Assembly (NCBI RefSeq): GCF_900460525.1
Contig: NZ_UHIY01000001.1
Span: forward strand, 3,906,001 to 3,970,000
Origin: Yersinia kristensenii
GTDB lineage: Bacteria; Pseudomonadota; Gammaproteobacteria; Enterobacterales; Enterobacteriaceae
Direction of reading: 5' to 3'
DNA: 64,000 nt
Part shown: piece after piece, positions 1-9,941 of the stretch
Layout: every line of letters begins with the position of its first letter
How positions within the stretch are numbered: the first letter of the stretch is position 1
Made by a program: the position numbers and the translations under genes
The notes under the pieces: model-generated
Seen by the model: only the letters and a program-made list of their open reading frames with translations
Databases searched by the model: none
Told to the model about the DNA's origin: nothing

Positions 1-640
1 TACTGAAACTTGCGGCTTTGAGGGCGGTATTGTTGAAATCGCATCTGTTGATGTCGTTAATGGGGTCGTAATCAACCCTATGAGTGACCTGGTTAGCCCA
101 GATAGACCAATCAGTCTCGATGCCATGATAATTCACCATATCACGGAAGAAATGGTGGAAGGTAAACCACGAATTGCCGTTGCGGTTAGAAAATATCAAG
201 GGAGCCCTTATTACGTCGCTCATAATGCCCCCTTTGACCGCGGTGTGTTGCCGGAAATGGGTGGCCAATGGATTTGCACGTTAAAGCTTGCTCGTATGCT
301 CTACCCTGATATTAAACACAGTAATCAATATCTGCGTTACGCTTTGCGCCTGAATGTTTCAGTGCCAGATAATCTTTATCCACATCGAGCTTTGTATGAT
401 TGTTATGTCACCGCCGCGCTGTTGCAGCGCATCATGCGAGACTCAGGATGGAATGCTGAGCAAATGGTGGAAGTAACGCAACAACCGCTGTTATTACAAA
501 CATTTAAGTTCGGGAAATATCGTGGAAAAAGTATTGAACAGATAGCCCGGCAAGATCCGGACTACCTGCGCTGGATGCTGACCTCAATTGCAGACCTTAC
601 ACCCGATATGCGCCATACCCTGACACATTATCTGGCGTAA
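1..640 (+). CDS. exoX: Exodeoxyribonuclease X (5' end outside window)
   Basis: DnaQ-like DEDD 3'-5' exonuclease acting on single- and double-stranded DNA in repair. The reading frame is already open at base 2 and begins TETCGFEGGIVEIASVDVV, which is the Exo I motif (D-x-E) minus its first Asp, so the start codon lies just upstream of the window. The HNAPFDRGVL block (Exo II) and the HRALYDCYVTAALL block (Exo III, with H-x4-D) are present, so the catalytic set looks intact. The C-terminal part (FKFGKYRGKSIEQIARQDP) is the small extra domain seen in enteric ExoX. The gene ends 13 bp before the tail of convergent ptrB. Confidence 0.93.
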   Translation, partial: TETCGFEGGIVEIASVDVVNGVVINPMSDLVSPDRPISLDAMIIHHITEEMVEGKPRIAVAVRKYQGSPYYVAHNAPFDRGVLPEMGGQWICTLKLARMLYPDIKHSNQYLRYALRLNVSVPDNLYPHRALYDCYVTAALLQRIMRDSGWNAEQMVEVTQQPLLLQTFKFGKYRGKSIEQIARQDPDYLRWMLTSIADLTPDMRHTLTHYLA

Positions 641-653
641 CCGATTTTGTGAA

Positions 654-2708
654 TCAAGCTAAAGAGAGAATAAAAGCATATTCCAAAGCAATATCTTCAT
701 AAGCTTTGAAACGCCCTGATTTCCCCCCATGGCCCGAATCCATATCGGTATAAAGCAATAATTGGTGGTCATCCGTCTTCATTTCCCGCAGTTTCGCGAC
801 CCATTTTGCAGGTTCCCAATATTGAACTTGGGAGTCATGCAACCCGGTAGTCACCAGCATGTGCGGGTAATCTTGGGCTTTAACCTGATCGTATGGGCTA
901 TATTGCTTGATGTAATCGTAATAGGCCTTATCGTTTGGATTGCCCCACTCATCATATTCGCCAGTGGTCAGAGGGATAGATTCATCCAGCATAGTGGTAA
1001 CCACATCAACAAATGGCACCTGCGCTACAACACCTTTGTAGAGTTCAGGCGCCTGATTAATAACAGCCCCCACCAACAAGCCGCCTGCACTGCCGCCCAT
1101 AGCGAAAACACGGTTAGCATCACCATAGCCTTTGGTAACCAATGTTTTGGTAACATCGATAAAGTCATTGAATGTATTTAATTTTTTGAGCAACTTACCA
1201 TCTTCATACCATTGCTGCCCCAGTTCACCGCCCCCTCGAATATGTGCCAGTGCGAAGACAAAACCGCGATCTAACAGACTTAAACGGCTACCACTGAATA
1301 CAGGATCCATGCTGCTGCCATATGACCCGTAGCCATAGACCAACAGCGGATTACTGCCCGGGGTAAAGTAATCACGGTGATAAACCAATGAAACGGGTAC
1401 TTTGACACCATCTGATGCGGTAACCCAAATCCGCTCACTACGGTACTTTTCTGGCGTGAAATTCTTAACTTCCTGCTGCTTGAGCAACTGACGAGCACCC
1501 GTGTCCATATTAAGCTCATACATGGAACTTGGCGTGGTCAGGGAGGAATACCCATAGCGCAAGAGTTCAGTTTCTGGCTCTGGGTTATACGCCAACCAAG
1601 TGACATAGGTGGGGTCATCAAAAGTCACCGATTTCTGTTCATCGGTAAGCCAGTGAATTTGCCGCAAATGCGTCAATCCTTCACTCCGCTCTTCCACCAC
1701 CAGCCAATCACGAAAGAGGCTGAACCCCTCCAACATAACATCTGTTCTTGGCGCAATTAATGGTACCCACTGAGATTCATCAGCGAAATCAACCGGCACT
1801 TTAGCTGTATCGGTGATTTTATATAGGCCGAAATTTTTGCCATCTTTATTCGAACGTAAATAAAAATGCTGCTTATAGTGATCTAAACCATATTCATGGT
1901 CTTTGCGGCGTGGCGCGAACATTTGCGGCAGCGGCTCGTGCTGATCAGCATCTAATAGTAAAATTTCAGATGTTGTGGTGCTACTGAGATGGATGACAAT
2001 AAAGCGCTCAGACGTGGTTTTTTCTAAACCAACATAGAATGTATCGTCCGCTTCCTGATAAATCAGCTGGTCCGATGCCGGATCAGTACCCACGACATGA
2101 CGATAGACTTGATAAGGTAGCAACGTTTTTTCATGCTTACGCACGTAATACAATGTTTTTGAATCATTGGCCCACTCAAAGCTACCCGACGTATTGCTGA
2201 TCACTTCCTCGTGCCAGCTATCACTTTGTAAATGTTTTACCCGGATATCATATTGGCGCCGTGATAAGAAATCTTCAGCCACTGCCAGTAGTTGATTATC
2301 TGGGCTAACATCCAAGCCCCCCAAAGTGTAGAACTCGCTTTTCGCAGCACGTTGATTACCATCGAGTAATGTTTCCCAACTACTATCAGCCCAAACCGGT
2401 TGGCGCACGTAAATGGCATATTCATTACCTGGTTCAAAACGTGTTTGATAGCGGTAACCATTGCGAATATAGGGGACGGACTCTTCTTGGGGTGGAATAC
2501 GGGAAACCATTTCCTGATACAACGTTTCGCGAAGCGGTTGCTGCGGTTTCAACACCGACTCGGTGAACTCATTTTCAGCTTGCAGATAGTTCAGAACATC
2601 AGCATCAGTGCGCTCATCATCACGTAGCCAATAATAGTCATCTGTACGGATATCACCATGCATCGTCATCGGATAAGGGCGTTTATCTGCCTTTGGAGGT
2701 GTGGTCAT
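654..2708 (-). CDS. ptrB: Oligopeptidase B
   Basis: Cytoplasmic S9 serine peptidase that cleaves small peptides after Arg or Lys. At 684 aa it matches the E. coli enzyme closely. The N-terminal beta-propeller is followed by an alpha/beta-hydrolase domain with GGSAGG (nucleophile Ser540), Asp625 in [10 protein letters not shown] and His660 in DSGHGGKSG, spaced as in E. coli S532/D617/H652. I chose the [10 protein letters not shown] start. The frame runs open 24 codons further upstream (to 2780), but that extension does not resemble the family. It converges on exoX with 13 bp between stops. Confidence 0.95.
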   Translation of the reverse strand: MTTPPKADKRPYPMTMHGDIRTDDYYWLRDDERTDADVLNYLQAENEFTESVLKPQQPLRETLYQEMVSRIPPQEESVPYIRNGYRYQTRFEPGNEYAIYVRQPVWADSSWETLLDGNQRAAKSEFYTLGGLDVSPDNQLLAVAEDFLSRRQYDIRVKHLQSDSWHEEVISNTSGSFEWANDSKTLYYVRKHEKTLLPYQVYRHVVGTDPASDQLIYQEADDTFYVGLEKTTSERFIVIHLSSTTTSEILLLDADQHEPLPQMFAPRRKDHEYGLDHYKQHFYLRSNKDGKNFGLYKITDTAKVPVDFADESQWVPLIAPRTDVMLEGFSLFRDWLVVEERSEGLTHLRQIHWLTDEQKSVTFDDPTYVTWLAYNPEPETELLRYGYSSLTTPSSMYELNMDTGARQLLKQQEVKNFTPEKYRSERIWVTASDGVKVPVSLVYHRDYFTPGSNPLLVYGYGSYGSSMDPVFSGSRLSLLDRGFVFALAHIRGGGELGQQWYEDGKLLKKLNTFNDFIDVTKTLVTKGYGDANRVFAMGGSAGGLLVGAVINQAPELYKGVVAQVPFVDVVTTMLDESIPLTTGEYDEWGNPNDKAYYDYIKQYSPYDQVKAQDYPHMLVTTGLHDSQVQYWEPAKWVAKLREMKTDDHQLLLYTDMDSGHGGKSGRFKAYEDIALEYAFILSLA

Positions 2709-2813
2709 TAGTTGAAGTATCCATCTGTGTTCGTTATCCCGAGAGTGACACGAATACCTGTTGATGCCAAGCGGCAGCATCTGCTTAAATTTGAGTTGAA
2801 GGAGGATAATTCA

Positions 2814-2849
2814 ATGATAAACAACATGATAAACAACATGATAAACAGG
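2814..2849. repeat. 12-bp tandem repeat, three copies
   Basis: ATGATAAACAAC repeats at 2814-2825, 2826-2837 and (last two bases changed) 2838-2849. It lies between ptrB and yebF. A short exact array like this can vary in copy number by slippage. Confidence 0.85.
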
Positions 2850-2888
2850 TGCAGGATAGATTTGCGCCAGCACCTGTTTGGTACGTGA
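2814..2888 (+). CDS. Possible 24-residue peptide made of a 12-bp repeat
   Basis: Three tandem copies of a 12-bp unit (ATGATAAACAAC) at 2814-2849 lie after a good AAGGAGG ribosome-binding site at 2799-2805. They would encode MINN-MINN-MINR followed by 12 more residues. The reading frame runs through the hairpin that ends yebF on the other strand. No homologue is known to me, and it may be chance. Confidence 0.2.
   Translation: MINNMINNMINRCRIDLRQHLFGT
2843..2879 (-). terminator. Hairpin downstream of yebF
   Basis: A perfect 10-bp stem, AAACAGGTGC (2843-2852) with GCACCTGTTT (2870-2879), lies 34 bp past the yebF stop. The U tract on the minus strand is short, so termination may be modest. Confidence 0.55.
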
Positions 2889-2912
2889 TTAGCTTAATTC
2901 TACTGTTGCGGC

Positions 2913-3269
2913 TCAAGTACTCAAGGTATAGGTAATGGTGCCAGCTTTACAATCAAGCACCACTTGGTAGGTTTTATCGCCTTTTTTACCACGAGCGGTC
3001 AATGGAACCTGCCAGATATCATCTTTGCCAGTAATGTCTACTGCGCTAACCCAAGCCACCGGGCTATCAGTACCCAACAGTTTTTTATCTGCTTCCCAAC
3101 GGGTTATACGATTTTGTAGAAAATCCCGTTTAACTTGGGTGGCAATCTGGGATTGATTTAACCCCATGCAAGTAGGGACTTTTGCTACCCGCGGTTCCTG
3201 AGCCTGTACACTACTGATGACACCGACCAAAGCCGCAGCCACTATTAAGGCGAGTCCTGTCTTTCTCAT
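2913..3269 (-). CDS. yebF: YebF family exported protein
   Basis: Small Sec-exported protein of the E. coli YebF family, known for release into the medium through outer-membrane porins. It is 118 aa with a signal peptide ending near VQA. The mature part has the family pattern: a Cys in PTCMGLNQSQIA, then VKRDFLQNRITRW, DPVAWVS-like SPVAWVS and a second Cys in VVLDCKAG, so the disulphide is possible. Two ATG codons are adjacent; the second (3269) is better spaced from GGAGG. It is transcribed on its own. Confidence 0.9.
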   Translation of the reverse strand: MRKTGLALIVAAALVGVISSVQAQEPRVAKVPTCMGLNQSQIATQVKRDFLQNRITRWEADKKLLGTDSPVAWVSAVDITGKDDIWQVPLTARGKKGDKTYQVVLDCKAGTITYTLST

Positions 3270-3373
3270 CATTCCTCCAGATATTTTTATTTCTATCCTC
3301 TGGTTGGAACAATGATTGAAAGGGGCTTACAGAGTGAATAGCGTTACAGAATCAAAGTATTAACGCTATTTAA

Positions 3374-3682
3374 TTAACACCGAGTAAATTCAATCACGTA
3401 AAACTGCTCCAACCCCGGATAGATCTCCTTAATCACTTTTTTCAGTTCATCCAGCGACATATTTTCTTGCTCGGCATGGCGTTGCGTCAGTGCATCCAAG
3501 GTGACTGGAGTGACGGATTTAACCAAAATATTGCAGAAAAACACGCCGTCTTCATTGCGACATACGCGCAGGGTTTCCCCTGGGCAAAAGTCGGATTCAC
3601 TGCTATCCCGAATGGTGATCGTTTTGCGATCAGCCAGAATATCCGCCTCAAACCGGCGAAAGAAGGTGATTTCACGATTCAT
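3374..3682 (-). CDS. yqfB: N(4)-acetylcytidine amidohydrolase (ASCH domain)
   Basis: ASCH-domain protein of the YqfB family; the E. coli member hydrolyses N4-acetylcytidine. It is 102 aa against 103 in E. coli, with the conserved DRKTITIRD block (catalytic Lys and Thr) and a C-terminal FYVIEF. The ATG at 3682 is preferred over an in-frame GTG at 3700, because AAAAAGG is well spaced from the ATG while the GTG sits almost on top of its only purine run. It lies 39 bp downstream of yebG in the same direction, so it may be co-transcribed and mildly SOS-inducible. Confidence 0.88.
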   Translation of the reverse strand: MNREITFFRRFEADILADRKTITIRDSSESDFCPGETLRVCRNEDGVFFCNILVKSVTPVTLDALTQRHAEQENMSLDELKKVIKEIYPGLEQFYVIEFTRC

Positions 3683-3721
3683 TTTAGATGCCTTTTTCAC
3701 TTCCTGCCGAAATCAGGCAGA

Positions 3722-4042
3722 TTAAGCGGCTTGATCTGCTTCAGGTTTGGATTTTTTCTCTGGCGCGATCTTTTCAACTTTCGCTTTCGGCTGCCCCTCG
3801 GCGGATGCCGTTGGATGGGCACCACGCAGAATTTGCCCTAATGCGTCTTTGTTCTCTGCAAGGAAGAAACTCAAGGCCTCGCGTTGATCTTCTTCCAGTG
3901 TTAAAGGTGACTGTGACAACCATTCAGACAAATTGTCAGCCAAATCCAGCATTTTATCGTAGGCATCGGCTTCTTTTTTGGTTGTGAAAGTCATTTTTTC
4001 CTCACCCTGTCTTACCACGACGAATTTTATTTCAACGGCCAT
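3722..4042 (-). CDS. yebG: SOS-response protein YebG
   Basis: Small DNA-damage-inducible protein of unknown biochemical role; it is LexA-regulated in E. coli. It is 106 aa. The N-terminal block EEKMTFTTKKEADAYDKMLD is nearly identical to the family, followed by a helical part and a charged Lys/Ala/Glu-rich tail. A LexA box lies 30 bp upstream. yqfB follows on the same strand. Confidence 0.93.
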   Translation of the reverse strand: MAVEIKFVVVRQGEEKMTFTTKKEADAYDKMLDLADNLSEWLSQSPLTLEEDQREALSFFLAENKDALGQILRGAHPTASAEGQPKAKVEKIAPEKKSKPEADQAA

Positions 4043-4069
4043 TGATACGCGTCCTCTTCACTTACAGAT

Positions 4070-4089
4070 TACTGTACATAATCACAGTA
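4070..4089 (-). promoter_or_regulatory. LexA box of yebG
   Basis: TACTGTACATAATCACAGTA fits CTGT-N8-ACAG exactly, with the flanking TA/TA of the consensus. It lies 28-47 bp upstream of the yebG start codon, as expected for direct repression. Confidence 0.92.
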
Positions 4090-4137
4090 TAATGTGATTT
4101 ATTGGGGCGATGCAACCACCATCGCCCTTTACTGTGA

Positions 4138-5520
4138 TTATTTTAATAAACGGGCTTTGCAGTTTTTGCCTTTGATCTTGCCTTGCTGTAACTGCTGTAG
4201 AGCACGTTTGGCGCTCGCCTTGCGAATAGCAACATAAGCATGGACCGGGAACATATCGATTTTACCTACATCTGCGGCGGTCAGACCGGCTTCACCGGTT
4301 AAGGCCCCCAGAATGTCGCCAGGACGAATTTTAGCTTTGCGCCCACCATCAATGCATAAGGTAACCATTTCAGGTTCCAGCATCGTGTTGGCACTGCGGC
4401 TTACCTGCTCGGCTGGCGTCCATTTCAGTTTCATTTGCATATAATCTTCAATGGCATGGGCACGGGTCATTTCCTGTGGAGTACACAGGCTGACTGCCAG
4501 ACCGCTCATCCCTGCCCGCCCGGTACGGCCAATGCGGTGCACATGAATTTCCGGATCAAACGCCAGTTCGAAATTGACCACCAGTTCCAAGTCTTTAATG
4601 TCCAGACCACGGGCAGCAACATCTGTTGCAACTAACACCCGGCAACTGCGGTTGGCAAAACGCACCAGCACTTGATCACGATCGCGCTGTTCTAAATCGC
4701 CGTGCAAAGCCAACACGCTGATGCCACGGGACTCCAACGCCTCATAGACACTCTGGCAATCTTTTTTGGTGTTACAAAACACCACACAAGAGGCCGGCTG
4801 ATAATAACTGAGGGCCGAGATCAACAGCGGCAACCGTTTTTCGCGCGTGGTTTCGAAAAATACCTGTTCAATCGCGGGAGCTTCATCACCATCATCAACT
4901 TCAACATTGACTGGCTGGCGCTGAACCCGTGCACTGATCTGTTCAATACCTGCCGGATAAGTCGCAGAGAACAGCAACGTCTGGCGCTGTGGCGGGGTAT
5001 AAGCAATCACATCATCAATGGCATCGGTAAAACCCATGTCCAACATGCGATCGGCTTCATCCAGCACCAGAATTTTGAGGTCATCCAGCACCAGGGTTTT
5101 CTTGCGCAAATGCTCCTGAATACGGCCCGGCGTGCCGACGACGATATGCGGGGCATGCACCAGGGAATCCAACTGATGGCCCATCGGCTGGCCGCCACAC
5201 AAGGTCAGAATTTTAATATTCTGAGTAAAGCGCGCTAACCGGCGCAACTCTTTGCTGACCTGATCAGCCAGTTCACGAGTGGGACACAGCACCAAAGCTT
5301 GAGTCACAAACTCACCCACAGCAATTTTGTCCAGCAAACCAATGCCGAAGGCCGCAGTTTTACCACTGCCGGTTTTGGCTTTTGCCCGAACATCCTGCCC
5401 ATTGAGGATGGCCGGTAATGCTGCGGCCTGTACCGGTGTCATCTCGGTATAACCAAGTTCATTAAGATTGGACAACTGCTCAGCAGGCAGTGTCAGGGAA
5501 GAAAAGGACGTTGTGCTCAC
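4138..5520 (-). CDS. dbpA: ATP-dependent RNA helicase DbpA
   Basis: DEAD-box helicase acting on 23S rRNA hairpin 92 during large-subunit assembly. It is 460 aa. The Q motif is followed by motif I AKTGSGKT (48-55), DEAD (154-157), SAT (185-187) and the C-terminal RecA domain with ARGLDIKDLELV and HRIGRTGRAG. It ends with the DbpA-specific RNA-binding domain (KIRPGDILGALTGEAGLTAADVG). The start is GTG at 5520 with a weak ribosome-binding site. It is divergent from purT across about 250 bp. Confidence 0.95.
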   Translation of the reverse strand: MSTTSFSSLTLPAEQLSNLNELGYTEMTPVQAAALPAILNGQDVRAKAKTGSGKTAAFGIGLLDKIAVGEFVTQALVLCPTRELADQVSKELRRLARFTQNIKILTLCGGQPMGHQLDSLVHAPHIVVGTPGRIQEHLRKKTLVLDDLKILVLDEADRMLDMGFTDAIDDVIAYTPPQRQTLLFSATYPAGIEQISARVQRQPVNVEVDDGDEAPAIEQVFFETTREKRLPLLISALSYYQPASCVVFCNTKKDCQSVYEALESRGISVLALHGDLEQRDRDQVLVRFANRSCRVLVATDVAARGLDIKDLELVVNFELAFDPEIHVHRIGRTGRAGMSGLAVSLCTPQEMTRAHAIEDYMQMKLKWTPAEQVSRSANTMLEPEMVTLCIDGGRKAKIRPGDILGALTGEAGLTAADVGKIDMFPVHAYVAIRKASAKRALQQLQQGKIKGKNCKARLLK

Positions 5521-5671
5521 GGCAGTAACTCTTATAACGGAATGGAATGGCAGCGATGGCCTGAAGGCGAGCGCAAGATTTTGGCGCGATAATACCAGAT
5601 ATAGGGCTATTGCCGGAACTATACTGCATCAATACCGGCAAAATGCCGTGATTCTCTGCGTAGACACCGAT

Positions 5672-5687
5672 ACGCAATCGTTTTCGT
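5672..5687 (+). promoter_or_regulatory. PurR operator upstream of purT
   Basis: ACGCAATCGTTTTCGT matches the PurR consensus ACGCAAACGTTTGCGT at 14 of 16 positions. It lies 87-102 bp upstream of the purT ATG and just before a possible -10 element (TATACT, 5701-5706). Confidence 0.75.
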
Positions 5688-5773
5688 TGCTATTTTGCCG
5701 TATACTCATGCCCGTAAAATTCATCGCGTATCAAATTATTGTGTAACTTTTCCACTGATGTAGGTATCTAACT

Positions 5774-6955
5774 ATGCTGACTATTGGAACCGCACTGCGC
5801 CCAAACGCCACCCGTGTCATGTTGCTTGGCGCAGGCGAGCTAGGCAAAGAAGTGGCGATTGAATGCCAAAGGCTGGGGCTGGAAGTGATTGCGGTTGATC
5901 GCTATGCGGATGCGCCTGCAATGCATGTTGCTCATCGTAGCCATGTGATTAACATGCTGGATGCCGCAGCGCTCAAGCAGTTGGTCGAGCAGGAAAAACC
6001 GCACTATATTGTGCCGGAAATTGAAGCTATCGCCACTGATATGCTGGTTGAGTTAGAGAATATGGGCCACAAAGTTGTGCCCTGCGCCGAAGCGACTCGC
6101 TTGACCATGAACCGCGAAGGAATTCGCCGTCTGGCTGCTGAAACACTGCAATTGCCGACCTCCAGTTACCGCTTTGCCGCTACCGAGAACGCATTCCGTC
6201 AGGCAGTGAGTGAGATGGGTTATCCGTGCATTGTCAAACCGGTGATGAGTTCTTCCGGTAAAGGCCAAAGTTTGATTCGCAATGAACAGCAACTTCAAAC
6301 CGCATGGGATTACGCGCAACAAGGTGGCCGGGCAGGCGGCGGCAAAGTGATTGTCGAGGGATTGGTACACTTTGATTTTGAAATCACCTTGCTGACCATC
6401 AGCGCAGTTGATGGCATCCATTTTTGTGCGCCTATTGGTCACCGTCAGGAGGATGGCGATTACCGTGAGTCCTGGCAGCCACAAATGATGAGTGATATTG
6501 CGCTGGCGCGGGCGAAAGAGATTGCATCACAAGTGGTCACCGCGCTCGGTGGCTATGGGCTATTTGGTGTGGAGTTATTTGTCTGCGGTGATGACGTTAT
6601 TTTCAGTGAAGTTTCACCGCGCCCTCACGATACCGGCATGGTGACCTTGATTTCGCAGAATATGTCTGAGTTTGCCTTGCATGTGCGCGCATTTCTCGGC
6701 TTGCCAATTGGCACCATTCGTCAGTATGGCGCAGCCGCGTCGGCGGTTATTTTGCCCGAATTAACCAGCCATAATATTGCTTACCATGGGTTGGAAACCG
6801 CCCTGGTCGGTGACACACAAATTCGTTTATTTGGTAAACCCGACATTGCAGGTAAACGGCGGTTGGGTGTGGCGCTGGCGGTAGCGGATGATATTGATAC
6901 CGCGATTGAAGTGGCAAAACGGGCCGCAGATGCGGTGGTCGTGACCGGTAAATAG
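5774..6955 (+). CDS. purT: Formate-dependent GAR transformylase (PurT)
   Basis: ATP-grasp enzyme that makes formyl-glycinamide ribonucleotide from GAR, formate and ATP in purine synthesis. It is 393 aa, the usual enteric length. It has the N-terminal nucleotide/GAR-binding fold ([11 protein letters not shown]), the ATP-grasp loop ([12 protein letters not shown]), and the metal and formyl-phosphate residues in [20 protein letters not shown] with [10 protein letters not shown] PurR-like operator precedes it and a strong bidirectional terminator follows. Confidence 0.96.
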   Translation: MLTIGTALRPNATRVMLLGAGELGKEVAIECQRLGLEVIAVDRYADAPAMHVAHRSHVINMLDAAALKQLVEQEKPHYIVPEIEAIATDMLVELENMGHKVVPCAEATRLTMNREGIRRLAAETLQLPTSSYRFAATENAFRQAVSEMGYPCIVKPVMSSSGKGQSLIRNEQQLQTAWDYAQQGGRAGGGKVIVEGLVHFDFEITLLTISAVDGIHFCAPIGHRQEDGDYRESWQPQMMSDIALARAKEIASQVVTALGGYGLFGVELFVCGDDVIFSEVSPRPHDTGMVTLISQNMSEFALHVRAFLGLPIGTIRQYGAAASAVILPELTSHNIAYHGLETALVGDTQIRLFGKPDIAGKRRLGVALAVADDIDTAIEVAKRAADAVVVTGK

Positions 6956-6981
6956 CGGTAACAGGTCAGTCATGCGTAACA

Positions 6982-7016
6982 GCCAATAAACCCGCCTTCG
7001 CGACGGGTTTATTGGC
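6982..7016. terminator. Bidirectional terminator between purT and yoaH
   Basis: A perfect 13-bp stem (GCCAATAAACCCG, 6982-6994; complement 7004-7016) has a 9-base loop. It lies between the convergent stops of purT and yoaH. Confidence 0.85.
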
Positions 7017-7039
7017 ATTGGACAGCAAAAAACGAGAAC

Positions 7040-7297
7040 TTACCCCTCGTAAGGATCTTCTATTTCGTCCGCATCCTGCTCATTATCACGACGATAATCA
7101 GACTCATCATTGTCATCAAAGTCAGAATCTTCAAAGATAGGCATGGCTTGTGGATCATTCTGGTGCCGCTCGCGAATCTCTGCGGCAACCAAAGCAATCG
7201 CCTCGCCACTGCTCATTCCTTCCGACATGAATTGGTGAATACGTTCGACAGCTTCTTGCTGTTCCTCATGAGAAAGTGAAGGCATACCCGCTAACAT
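7040..7297 (-). CDS. yoaH: UPF0181 family protein YoaH
   Basis: Small acidic protein of the UPF0181 family, function unknown. It is 85 aa. The conserved N-terminus ([20 protein letters not shown] followed by [17 protein letters not shown]) matches E. coli YoaH. The C-terminal half is unusually acidic ([12 protein letters not shown], then DEIEDPYEG) and longer than the E. coli protein. GGAG is well spaced from the ATG. In E. coli yoaH also borders pabB. Confidence 0.9.
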   Translation of the reverse strand: MLAGMPSLSHEEQQEAVERIHQFMSEGMSSGEAIALVAAEIRERHQNDPQAMPIFEDSDFDDNDESDYRRDNEQDADEIEDPYEG

Positions 7298-7497
7298 TGA
7301 TTTATCTCCTGCATATAATTGATTCAGTATACCTGTTTATTGTTATTTAAAGTGAATCGCTATTTACGGTGAATTGACCGCGTCGGGTGAACAGCCCCCA
7401 AATACCGGGTAATTTATGCTAATCTTCCCCAACTTTGGTGGTGAAAATAGCCTTACGCCGCCTAATATGTCCAGCCGAAAGAAAAGAATAGCGACTC

Positions 7498-8865
7498 ATG
7501 AGTGTGAAATCCCTGACTTTCAAAACCTTGCCTTATCAACCAGATGCCCTGCTCCAGCAATTCGCCCCCCTTGCCCAGCAACCTTGGGCCATGCTGCTGC
7601 ACTCCGGATTTGCTGAACACACCCATAACCGCTTTGATATTCTGGTCGCCGACCCGCAAGTCACCCTCACTACTCGGGGCGAGCAAACCGAGATTATCAG
7701 TGCGCAAGGTCAGGAACTCTCCCTCGAAGACCCATTCTCTTTATTGCAACAGCAATTGGATAAATTTTCTCCCCCGGTCTCGCCCCACCCTGACCTGCCT
7801 TTTTTAGGCGGTGCATTAGGGCTATTTGGTTATGATTTGGGGCGGCGGGTTGAGATATTACCGGTACTGGCCGAGCAGGATATCGCTTTACCGGACATGG
7901 CGGTCGGCCTGTATGACTGGGCCTTGATTGCCGATCATCATTTGCAAAAACTGACACTGGTATGCCATGGCGATGCTGAACAGCGCTGGCTTTGGTTACA
8001 GCAGCAACAGTGCTCTCAAGCTGTCACGCCATTTAAGTTAACTGGCCCGTGGCAGGCCAATATGTCGCGTGAGCAATATGGTGAAAAATTCCGACAAATT
8101 CAGGAATATCTACACAGTGGCGACTGTTATCAGATTAATTTGGCCCAAAGATTCAGCGCGGAGTATCAAGGTGATGAATGGCAAGCTTTTCTGTCATTGA
8201 GCCGCAGTAATCGAGCGCCCTTTTCCGCTTTTATTCGCTTAGAAAAAAACGCAATTTTGAGTGTGTCACCGGAACGCTTTTTATGGTTGGAAAATCGCCA
8301 TATTCAAACCCGCCCGATTAAAGGCACTTTACCGCGACTGGATGACCCCGAACAGGACAGTTTGCAAGCGGAGCGATTAGCTAATTCCACTAAAGATCGC
8401 GCTGAAAACCTGATGATTGTTGACCTGCTGCGCAATGATATTGGCCGGGTTGCACAGCCGGGCAGCGTGCGGGTGCCGGAGCTGTTTGTGGTCGAGCCTT
8501 TCCCGGCGGTGCATCATTTGGTCAGCACCATTACCGCGATTCTGCCCGCCGAATCAACACCGACCGCATTATTGCGCGCCTGTTTCCCCGGTGGCTCCAT
8601 CACGGGTGCACCAAAAATTCGGGCCATGGAGATCATCGAGCAACTGGAACCCCAGCGCCGCAACGCCTATTGTGGCAACATTGGCTATATTAGTTGCTGT
8701 GGCACGATGGATACCAATATCACCATCCGCACCCTATTAACTGAAAACGGTAAGATATATTGCTCTGCTGGCGGAGGAATTGTGGCTGACAGTCAGGAAC
8801 AAGCTGAATATCAAGAGACATTTGATAAAATCGCCCGAATATTACCCCTGCTGGGAAAGAGTTAA
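7498..8865 (+). CDS. pabB: Aminodeoxychorismate synthase component I
   Basis: Chorismate-binding subunit that, with PabA, makes 4-amino-4-deoxychorismate for folate synthesis. It is 455 aa. The N-terminal domain is followed by the chorismate-binding fold with RPIKGTLPR (catalytic Lys of the PIKGT motif), AENLMIVDLLRNDIGRV, the SITGAPKIRAMEIIEQLEP signature and a C-terminal YCSAGGGIVADS. nudL follows after 11 bp, giving a pabB-nudL operon as in E. coli. Confidence 0.94.
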   Translation: MSVKSLTFKTLPYQPDALLQQFAPLAQQPWAMLLHSGFAEHTHNRFDILVADPQVTLTTRGEQTEIISAQGQELSLEDPFSLLQQQLDKFSPPVSPHPDLPFLGGALGLFGYDLGRRVEILPVLAEQDIALPDMAVGLYDWALIADHHLQKLTLVCHGDAEQRWLWLQQQQCSQAVTPFKLTGPWQANMSREQYGEKFRQIQEYLHSGDCYQINLAQRFSAEYQGDEWQAFLSLSRSNRAPFSAFIRLEKNAILSVSPERFLWLENRHIQTRPIKGTLPRLDDPEQDSLQAERLANSTKDRAENLMIVDLLRNDIGRVAQPGSVRVPELFVVEPFPAVHHLVSTITAILPAESTPTALLRACFPGGSITGAPKIRAMEIIEQLEPQRRNAYCGNIGYISCCGTMDTNITIRTLLTENGKIYCSAGGGIVADSQEQAEYQETFDKIARILPLLGKS

Positions 8866-8876
8866 TTGATGAGTGA

Positions 8877-9488
8877 GTGGATTTTGTGAGTAATGTGTTT
8901 GTAAATGACAAATTTGTCAGCCAATCGGGGCGAACTTTGTCGGAATTTATTAGCCGATTCCAGCTGCAACGACCTCAACCTGGTAGTATTTCTGCCAATG
9001 GCCGCCATGCTGCGGTACTCATTCCTATTGTTTGTCGACCAGAACCCACATTATTGCTAACCCGGCGCTCCGATCATTTACGCAAACATGCCGGTCAAGT
9101 CGCCTTCCCCGGCGGTAAAGCCGATCCGCAAGATTTTTCACTGATTGATACCGCGCTGCGCGAAGCTGAGGAGGAAGTGGCGATCCCTACCTCCGCGGTA
9201 CATGTATTAGGGCAACTGGCTCCGCTCGACAGTTCCAGCGGTTATCAGGTCACACCGGTCGTCGGCTTGGTTCCCGCCAATATCGCCTTTCTGGCTAATG
9301 AAGATGAAGTCGCTGGGCTGTTTGAAATTCCCTTATGTGAAGCTCTCAGACTCTCGCGCTACTATTCGCTGGATATCCATCGCGGGGGAATCAATCACCG
9401 GGTCTATCTTTCGTGGTATGAAAGCCAATTTATCTGGGGCCTGACCGCGGCGATTATTCGCCGTCTGGCGCAACAGGTTAGTATTTGA
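8877..9488 (+). CDS. nudL: CoA pyrophosphatase (Nudix hydrolase NudL)
   Basis: Nudix hydrolase of the NudL/YeaB family, expected to split CoA to phosphopantetheine and 3',5'-ADP. It is 203 aa. It has the CoA-type motif [21 protein letters not shown] before the Nudix box, whose core is ALREAEEEV. The start is uncertain: GTG at 8877 or GTG at 8886 (the latter preceded by GAGTGG). The first residues do not match E. coli, but [13 protein letters not shown] does. It sits 11 bp after pabB and is probably translated from the same message. Confidence 0.9.
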   Translation: MDFVSNVFVNDKFVSQSGRTLSEFISRFQLQRPQPGSISANGRHAAVLIPIVCRPEPTLLLTRRSDHLRKHAGQVAFPGGKADPQDFSLIDTALREAEEEVAIPTSAVHVLGQLAPLDSSSGYQVTPVVGLVPANIAFLANEDEVAGLFEIPLCEALRLSRYYSLDIHRGGINHRVYLSWYESQFIWGLTAAIIRRLAQQVSI

Positions 9489-9941
9489 CACCAATAGACA
9501 TATAAATAGCATGGTTAATGAGTGACCCACTTCACAGCATGACGGTTAAAAAAGCTGAATTACAGCATAAAGCGATCCCTATCACCCCATCATCTCGATT
9601 TTTACTCTACTTTTCCTGCACAACCATTTTAAAAAAACTGTAAACTGACCTGTCAGCGTTATGAAATATCTGTAAAATATCTTTCATCACTATAAACCAC
9701 TAAAAATGTAAGGTTAAAAGCTGATAGTGATAATGATTCATTGGTAGCGAAATGTCATGGTTGCGATATCAAATTGATACCGCCAACACCAGTAGGCCCC
9801 CCATTGATTGGGCTCGGTGATAGCAATACTTAATACGAAGTAGCCTGCAGCTATCTACAGGGTTCTTATACTTAATACAAATATTCTCGGCCACATTCAT
9901 ATGCACCGGGAATAACAAAAAGCTTTGTTAAGGAGTTTAGC
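9489..9941. other. Intergenic region and leader of sdaA
   Basis: About 450 bp without a credible reading frame. It must carry the sdaA promoter. I see no clear operator, and no riboswitch that I recognise. Confidence 0.5.

Noticed and set aside
762..1181. 139-codon frame on the plus strand inside ptrB
   Set aside because: Antisense to the conserved catalytic domain of ptrB, with no family resemblance; a shadow of the real gene.
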